NCBI GenBank assembly: GCA_024516155.1
Contig: JAJJXM010000073.1
Span: 124,001-188,000 of the forward strand
Reading direction: 5' to 3'
DNA length: 64,000 nucleotides
Source: Pyronema omphalodes
Lineage: Eukaryota > Ascomycota > Pezizomycetes > Pezizales > Pyronemataceae
Shown here: one piece after another, positions 57,421 through 64,000 of the stretch
How the letters are laid out: every line of letters begins with the position of its first letter
Numbering within the stretch: position 1 is the stretch's first letter
Notes under the pieces: model-generated
The model's input: the letters and a program-made list of their open reading frames with translations, nothing else
Told to the model about the DNA's origin: nothing
Databases searched by the model: none
Program-made: the position numbers and the translations under genes

Positions 57421-60400
57421 CTAAAGGACTTCTTGAACAAATTTCTGTTGGGGGGATAAGTTAGCCATGAATCAACCAATCGAAACCGTAGACAACATAC
57501 CTGAAAGAAACCCTTAAACTCCTTGCCCTCCATGCTCCTAACCGCATTACAATATTCCTCGACACCCCTATTAACGCCCAACTGGGGAAATACCCCCGCT
57601 CTTAAACCCTCAATAAACGTTTCCCCCAACTTAAAATACAACATTTTCTGCAACTGAGCCACTTCTCCCAATACAATCTTACTTTGCGCATCCTTAATAT
57701 TAAAACCCTGCTGTTTGGGCACTTCCCAACAAAGGAGAGAAAAGCGCTGATTCATCAAAGCCTCAAAACCCTGAAGTGGTTGTTGCTGCGGGGGATTAGC
57801 CCCGGCGATACCAATTGTTGATTTCGGACCCTGGGCAGGCAAAGTAGCCAATGGTCCAAAGACAAAACTCATCTTGGAAATGAGATTGAAGGCAATTTTC
57901 TCGGTTGAGGGATCAGATGTCTCTTTGGCATAGTGTTCAATGGCTCGGAGCATGTTGTCGAACTGGGCACGATTGGTTTCCGAGACTAGGACAGAACAGA
58001 GGTCGTTGTTGAGGATTATCAGGATGAAGTTAAGGAATTCTTTACGCAGGTCGGTAAGTTGGACTTGGTCGTCCGTGCCGGTGATGGGTTCCGAGAGAGA
58101 GATGAAGATGCGCTGGAGGAGGGGGGTGAACAGGCTGTCGAGGATGGAAAAGATAACATTCTACGGGCAAATTATTAGTAGCGGTCAAAATAGCAAGAAG
58201 CAAGGGCAGAGGATAACGTGAGTGGGATTGCCGAGGAGTAAAGAGGAAGGAGCTGGAAGAGACTAACCTTGAAGGAATGAATAAGCTGGTTAAGTAGCTT
58301 CAAGAACATCGAAATCTCTTCCTTAGTGGATGAGGTCGTCATGAGGCCACTGATCCAGCGGGGAAGTTGAGGGAGGATAGCCTGGCCCAAGACACCCATA
58401 ACACGAGCAAATGCAAAGCGTGCACTTTCACGGACATTGGCGTGGTTGCTGAGACGCTCCAAGGCCAGAAGAATAGCTTCAGTAACCTGGGAGAATTCTG
58501 CGGCAACCTCAGGAGCACACTGTTTATCCGGTCTCGCTGCGGGAACCCAGTCCGAGAAACCCTTTGCCAAAGTTCCCAGCGCCATGATATCATGATGAAT
58601 CTGCAGCACAGCTCTAGCATCGTTATTCGCAGCAGCGGGTAAGGTATTTTGCATATCCTGAAATAGGGGTGTTATAACGGATTTTATCAACATTGCCTGT
58701 TTGCTTGCTGCCAAAGTAGGGACAGAACACATGCAACCAACAGTATCGAAAAGGTAAAGCTGAGATTCGAATGTTGAGTCTTCGTTTTGCTGAGACTCGC
58801 CACTCATTTCGTCACCTTCGTCGTTCTTGGGAAGCTCAGCGCGGATGACAAGCAAATCACCCATTGCTCCCATGATGGCTTCCGCAAGCTCACCCATGTG
58901 CTGACGTAAGGACTTGACAAAGCGGTGGAACAAGTACCAAGAACGAGTGCGGACTCGCACGTGGTTGTCGTGAATACATTTGTTGAAACCTTCCAAAGCC
59001 TGGGGGATGTATTGAGTGTGGACTTCAAAGAATGTGCTATGACGCATGAAGATTTCCATGGACTTCAACTTGACCAGTGGGTGAGGATGGTCTGCAACGT
59101 CTGTTTATAATCGTCAGCATTTAACTTAAATTCAACCGGGGGAGTCATACTAGCTGCCATCATCTTTCCTAGCATGTTAACCAATCTCTCGGCGGGTAAA
59201 CCGGAGGGTTGTCCCTTGGTAAACATTCCACCATATCTCATGGCCATTTCACCAAAAGAGAACATTTCATACAAAGCCAAATCAACATCTCTCCAATCCA
59301 CGCTTCCATTTCCGTTCTGAGCCATTCTATCGAAAGTTCCAGTCACAAGCTGGGACATCAACTCGATGTAAAGGGTTTCATCAATCGCGGAAACGTTGTC
59401 TTGCATGGTTTTAAGTTGGCGTCGAATATGCTGAAATTCGGCCTCTTCAGACTGGTCGTCTTCATCGCCCCATTCAGTGTCTTCGTCATATTTGGTCTTC
59501 ATGACAATGGCATTCAGAATAGGTTGCAACATGGCTTGGTGGTTGGGGATCAGCGTTCCGGTAGCTTTCTTTTCTTTACGGAGGTTTCCAAGCAACTCGT
59601 TTGTAACGGGGAAGACAGCGGCGCTAACATCGTCGTAATCATCGGAGAAGAATCGGAGGAGTAAAGGAAGGAACATTTGGAGAAGGGTCTCGGCGCGCTG
59701 CTTGTTGGCCTCATCAACATCATCCTGTATCAAATTAGCATAATTTCAAGAGGGGTTCGAGGTATCATCTATACCTTGCCCTGGATAAGGACAATATCCA
59801 TCAAAGCGGCGTTGACAAGTTTGGCAGCACCTTCCGCAAGATCTGTATCGTAGTCCTCGGACTTTTGATCCTGTAAAGCCGGGGAGTTGATGATCTGGTT
59901 CGCGATTTGGCCGACATTCAAGAACGTAATAAGTTCTAACTTATCACTCGGCTTCATTTTCTTGCCGACAATTTCCGTGAGAGCACCAATCGCAGCATCT
60001 CTAACTTTTCCACCAAACTCCATGAATTGGAATAGCTGGTTCAACATTAAATCGTTAACCACGAGCGAAATATCAATCCAGCTAACCCATCTTCCGATGA
60101 TAGCTAGACCCATCTCTACTAATTGGTTATTTTTACCTTTCCATTGCTCCATAATTTCTTGCCAGGATGAAACTAACGTTTGCATATCCCGACTTCTGAC
60201 CCCGTCTTTGATCATGACATTGCGCTGTCCCTCCTGAGGTGTTCTGGGGATCAAAACATCCGCAACCTCGTCGTGTACATTCTGAGATATCCTGAGAAAG
60301 AATTCCACTCCCGCCAAGTTATCCCAAGCGCCTCCAGCTGAAGTTTTTCCAAGAGCCATCATATCGTCGAAAAAAGTCTGCCAGCTCGTCAAGTATGTCG

Positions 60401-60914
60401 CCACAAATACCAGCGTGATGACTTGGCAAAGCTTGTTCTGGATATGTGCTCCATCTACTGCAGCTGTAGCTCCAGGTCCATAGGTAGACTTGACGTATTC
60501 TGATAACATCTGCTTGATATATCCTATGCTTTCATCGCCGGGGTTTTGTGATCGGCGGTCGACGGCTTCTTTTAGAACTTCGAGACAGAACATTCGGACG
60601 GTTTCTGAGGCTCGATCGGTGCGCACGAATAGTGGCAAGGCGGCTTGCCAACCATCTTCGGATTCTTTCACGGACTGGACATATTGATAGGCCTATGAAC
60701 GAGGAAGGTTAGACAAAGGCTGGGGACGACTCGACGAAGTAGAAGTAGAAGAAGAAGTCACACCTGTTGTACGAGTTGAGGATCCGACTGGTGGGGAGCG
60801 GAGAGGATTTGGACTGCTTGTTCTAACTGTTCCACGCGTTCCTGTTAGTCATGGCGCGTTTTTGGCAGGGCAGAGGCTGTTCAACAAGACAAGAAGACTC
60901 ACTTGGGCGGCCAT
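57421..60914 (-). CDS. LOS1: Exportin-T (tRNA nuclear export receptor)
   Basis: Karyopherin-beta that carries mature-ended tRNAs out of the nucleus with Ran-GTP. Exons on the minus strand: 60914-60903, 60841-60764, 60692-59775, 59724-59151, 59091-58268, 58160-57501, 57444-57421; 1029 aa, the usual length. Reading: MAAQ-ERVEQLEQAVQILSAPHQSD-PQLVQQ-AYQYVQSVKESEDGW, an importin-beta-like N-terminus, then HEAT-type helices throughout, with LVKLKSMEIFMRHSTFFEVH, IPQALEGFNKCIHDNHVRVRTRSWYLFHRFVK, and a C-terminus FFQKFVQEVL. The intron 59092-59150 was placed with a GTATGA donor because it is the only junction that gives the family sequence HPHPLVKLKSMEIF. The first exon codes for only four residues and the last for seven, so automatic predictors may miss both ends. 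Confidence 0.95.
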
Positions 60915-62102
60915 TGTAGTTAAGCTAAAGGTGCTTAAGAATGTCACTAGGCAGGCGTCGCACCGTAATATGCTATGCCGCGATTATTGGCAAGTAGCAA
61001 CCCGGTGGACGGTATAGTGGGGTGGTAGTGGTAGTGGGGCGGCGGGCTTTGGGAGGTTCTTGGTGACGATCGGTCGCGTGTACGATAGGTAAGGTGATGT
61101 GTACGTAGGTATAGTGGGCTTCTCGGGGCTGTGGGTTGTGGTGGGAGGGGGTTGCCCTTCTTGCGTCGAGGAGCAAAGGGACTGGGGACGAAGATGAAAA
61201 AAGGTAGATAGGGTTGCTACGCGGGTTGTGGGATGAAATCTTCAAATCACTTTCGTGGCCTTTGCTTTTTGCGGCCTCTTTGTTGTTTTCTTTTGTCGTC
61301 TGTTGCGTGTATTCCTATTCTTATCTATCGGTATGCTGAATAAAGAAGAGTAGCGGTTATGGTGGATCGCATTTGCAGTTGTCGGTTTATAAGAAGGTGA
61401 GAAAGAAGGATCTGGTGAGGCAAATTGTCATGTATGTATCTAGCGTCGTCTACCACAGAGGTGGGGTTCAGATTTGGCGCTTGGGCTCTAAAGTGAACAC
61501 GCACGTGACAAGGTTCCTGTTCGGCGGAGCAGAGAAAACCGCCGATCGATGGGAGCTTCTAGAATTGGGCGGAGGGTGAGGATGAGAGGGCATGTATGTA
61601 ATCCAATGGGGAGAATTTATGAGTTTGAATGCATAAATGCGAGTCACGATATATGATGCGGCGAGTTTTGATGGAATCTTTTATGACTGAGAGAAAGAAA
61701 AAAAAAATTTGCAGACAAGAGTGACACAAATGACAACAGAATATTACCAACGACGCCAGGATAAAAACACCAAGTGACAGCTGGGAGCATGGTACATACA
61801 TACGTAGAGTGAGCCCGGGATATTGTGACACCAAGCAATGAATGACATGCGCCACGCCAAAATCTATGCAAGGAAAGCTTAAATAAGTTTATTTATTTAT
61901 TCTTGTCGATGCGACATCAAAATCGATTGATATTTCTGGTATAAATAACAACAGCCAACGCCAAAACTCCCCCTACTTAACTACAGGGTATATTAATTCC
62001 CTTACCAACTGTGGGTATATTATGCTACTAACTGGGGGTGTATCCTCCTCCTGACTGTAGGTATATTAATTCCCCTATGTATTAACTCCATTATTCCTAT
62101 CC
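60915..62102. other. Spacer between LOS1 and the AFI1-like gene
   Basis: 1.2 kb containing the LOS1 promoter and the 3' flank of the AFI1-like gene. A short repetition of GGTATATTA-like sequence with CTGTGGG/CTGTAGG occurs around 61980-62080. No gene seen. Confidence 0.55.
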
Positions 62103-64000
62103 TCACCGACCAGCGGCGGCTCCCAAACTTCCCGCCATAGTTAATCCATTCGCAACTACCGGACTCTCCGCCTGATTCAACTTTTCCTGTTGCAGCCTCA
62201 CAAACGCCAACTTATAGAACCTATTTAAGGAATTAAAAAAGTGACGACCCGCCTATTTTTATCCTATTAGCGATAAACCCCAAAATAAAAGCCATCTGGA
62301 GAACAAACCATATGGCAGCCGATTCTCTCCAAAACCTCGACAACTGCAAATCGAACTTTCGGTATCGGATGGAAAAGTCCTACAGCAATCGGGAATAACC
62401 CTCCCTGGTTTTCGGGAAGTACACAAAGCAGCTATCGAGACACAATTAGCATAATCACTCAAAGGCATTGTCAACCATCCAAAATAACACTCACCTGATT
62501 AATCTCCTCATAATCATTAACGTACTCCTTCAAGCACTGATAGATCCTCCCCGCTTCCTCTGGGCTTAATTTCAGCATACGTAACCTATCAATCTGGTGT
62601 CCAATATCCATAATCTTAATCGGTTTCGAATAATAATACCCCTGCACATCCTGTACAAAAGCATTATAACTCCTTGTTCCCCTCCAACCTTCAATCCGTG
62701 CCATATTAGCAAGCAAATCCCTATGCTTCGCATGATCATCCGGCCAAACATGTCCATGTCCTCTAATGACATGATTTTCCTCATGCCCAATCCACAGCGC
62801 ACTATGTCCAAAAACCATCTCCTCAAAAGCCGCAGTCATATGCGTAAACCTAATAACCCATTCCTTCCACTTGGCCCTAACTGCCTTCTCTCCGAATCTA
62901 GAAGCGATGCAGTGAACCATGTCATCCATGAATAAATTATCCCCTGGATCTGGTGTTCCTGTAGCCGTGGATATGCTAAGGAACTTCGGTGTAGCTTCAG
63001 AAGGTCCCGGTTGAGCGATCTCTGAAGATATTACAATTCGCCCGGTATCGATGTTGCATAAGATGTCCCACCATGATGGATGGTGGGCGAAGGCGGGGTT
63101 TTTTACTCCGGCGATAAACCCGGGAACCATTAAAAGCTCGTCGACCTTGGACAAGTCGGTGTAGGGGAAGGCATGCCGAGTGAAGCCGCGGAGTGTACCC
63201 CCGGAAACTAAAGCACAGGCTGCTAATACATGGTTGGCGACTTCACCGGATGCTCGGTCGTGGGAGAGGAAGACAATTCGCTTTTCGGTAAGAAGGGCGT
63301 TTACTAGGACTATCACGGGATGTGTGTAGGGGCCGTTGGTGGTTAGGTGTGGGTGCAGGGCGAAGGGTTGTGGGTTTTGTGCGTGAGGAGCGGAGAAGGT
63401 TGTGATGAGTTGGATTAGAGAGAACTATTGAGATATTAGCTAAAGGGATCTGAAGCAAGGATATATGACGTTGTAATAAAGCTCAGATACTTACATCACC
63501 GACTGTTTCAGGTAAGATGGCTACTGGAACTCGAATGGGCACTGAAATTCCGTTGTAGACGACTTTTGTCTCGAATTCATGGCTGTCTCTTGTCATGGAA
63601 ATTTTACCGTTCATGACTTTGTTGGCGCCGCCAGCTACGGAGTTGAGGTTGATGTAGGTTGTGGCTCGTTTTTCGTCGGTTAGTAGTCCAGGACTGGCGA
63701 GTCCTGAAGGTGTTCGTGTATGCTGAGGTTGCTGCATTGAGGCCATTGCCATTTCTTCGAATTTTTCTTGGAACATTTCTTTATTGTCGCTGGCTGCCAA
63801 TATCATGCGCTCGAAAATGGAAAGACGAGGCATGGCGGATAGGTCCATGCTATTGACGGACTGAAAGAGCTTTGCCAGGACATCTATTGATGGGTCTTTA
63901 AAGTAGTCCTCTAAAGCGAATAGTAGTAGCGGTTTGTATATATGTAGGAAGGAGTGTCTTGTGCATATTGCCATAGCTTTGACGATAGCACCTCTATTCA
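62103..64000 (-). CDS. AFI1: AFI1-like protein with SPA (stabilisation of polarity axis) domain, 3' part only
   Basis: Partial gene; the 5' end lies beyond 64000. Exons seen on the minus strand: 64000-63495 (open at the edge), 63424-62495, 62431-62309, 62252-62103; about 570 residues. Yeast Afi1 binds Arf3 and helps keep polarised growth; the family has DENN-like organisation. Visible motifs: PVIVLVNALLTEKRIVFLSHDR, ANHVLAACALVSGGTLRGFT, AFPYTDLSKVDELLMVPGFIAGVKNP and WWDILCNIDTGRIVIS, the SPA domain core, then KEYVNDYEEINQLLCVLPENQGGLFPIAVGLFHP and AGRHFFNSLNRFYKLAFVRLQ at the C-terminus. The last two short exons were found by frame continuity: each boundary is phase 0 and the family sequence reads through. 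Confidence 0.87.

Overview
This is nuclear DNA of a filamentous ascomycete (Pezizomycotina). The evidence is short spliceosomal introns (about 48-150 nt, many with CTAAC or CTGAC-type branch sites), proteins typical of the group (fungal NACHT-ankyrin NLR-like proteins, class I cAMP phosphodiesterase, Afi1/SPA protein, GPC1, Los1), a dispersed 5S rRNA gene, and wide AT-rich intergenic space. The species cannot be named from the sequence. An early-diverging class such as Orbiliomycetes or Pezizomycetes would fit, but that is a guess.

Layout. 1-6338: non-coding, with homopolymers and pyrimidine-rich sequence that becomes the leader of a cAMP phosphodiesterase gene (6339-8928, +). That gene stops at TGA-CTA and stays open in the same frame for 100 more codons to 9231. 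9232-14342: T-rich downstream sequence, then an empty region with minisatellites. 14343-19328 (+): first NACHT-ankyrin gene, with almost no N-terminal domain and a degenerate Walker B. 21081-45961 is a gene-rich block: mitochondrial-type tRNA m1A58 methyltransferase (-), HIS1 (+), a probable mL67/Mhr1 mitoribosomal protein (+), GT34 glycosyltransferase (+), CBF5 (-), GPC1 (+), a flavin-reductase-like protein (-), monoacylglycerol lipase (-), a cytochrome P450 (+) and a Baeyer-Villiger-type flavin monooxygenase (+). 47017-51857 (+): second NACHT-ankyrin gene, with a complete fungal STAND N-terminal region and four nearly identical 204-bp tandem units in its ankyrin domain. 51858-57420: gene-poor, but holding a 5S rRNA gene (-), a 914-bp non-autonomous hAT-type element with 19-bp inverted ends and an 8-bp target duplication, and tRNA-Arg(ACG) (-). 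57421-60914 (-): exportin-T/LOS1. 62103-64000 (-): the 3' part of an AFI1-like polarity protein that runs off the window.

Functional picture. Most protein genes are conserved single-copy housekeeping functions: tRNA modification and export, H/ACA snoRNP, histidine synthesis, mitochondrial translation, Golgi glycosylation, and lipid turnover or remodelling. Set among them are accessory elements: two NLR-like genes that are clearly paralogous because they share intron positions, a P450/monooxygenase pair, and the transposon remnant. Exon structures were built by hand from reading-frame continuity, splice sites and remembered family patterns. For every complete multi-exon gene the exon lengths sum to a multiple of three.

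Main points for follow-up: (1) the in-frame UGA-CUA followed by 100 open codons in the phosphodiesterase, the classic high-efficiency stop-readthrough context; (2) the homogenised 204-bp ankyrin array in the second NLR gene; (3) the divergence of the first NLR in its ATPase and N-terminal domain; (4) the hAT-type MITE.
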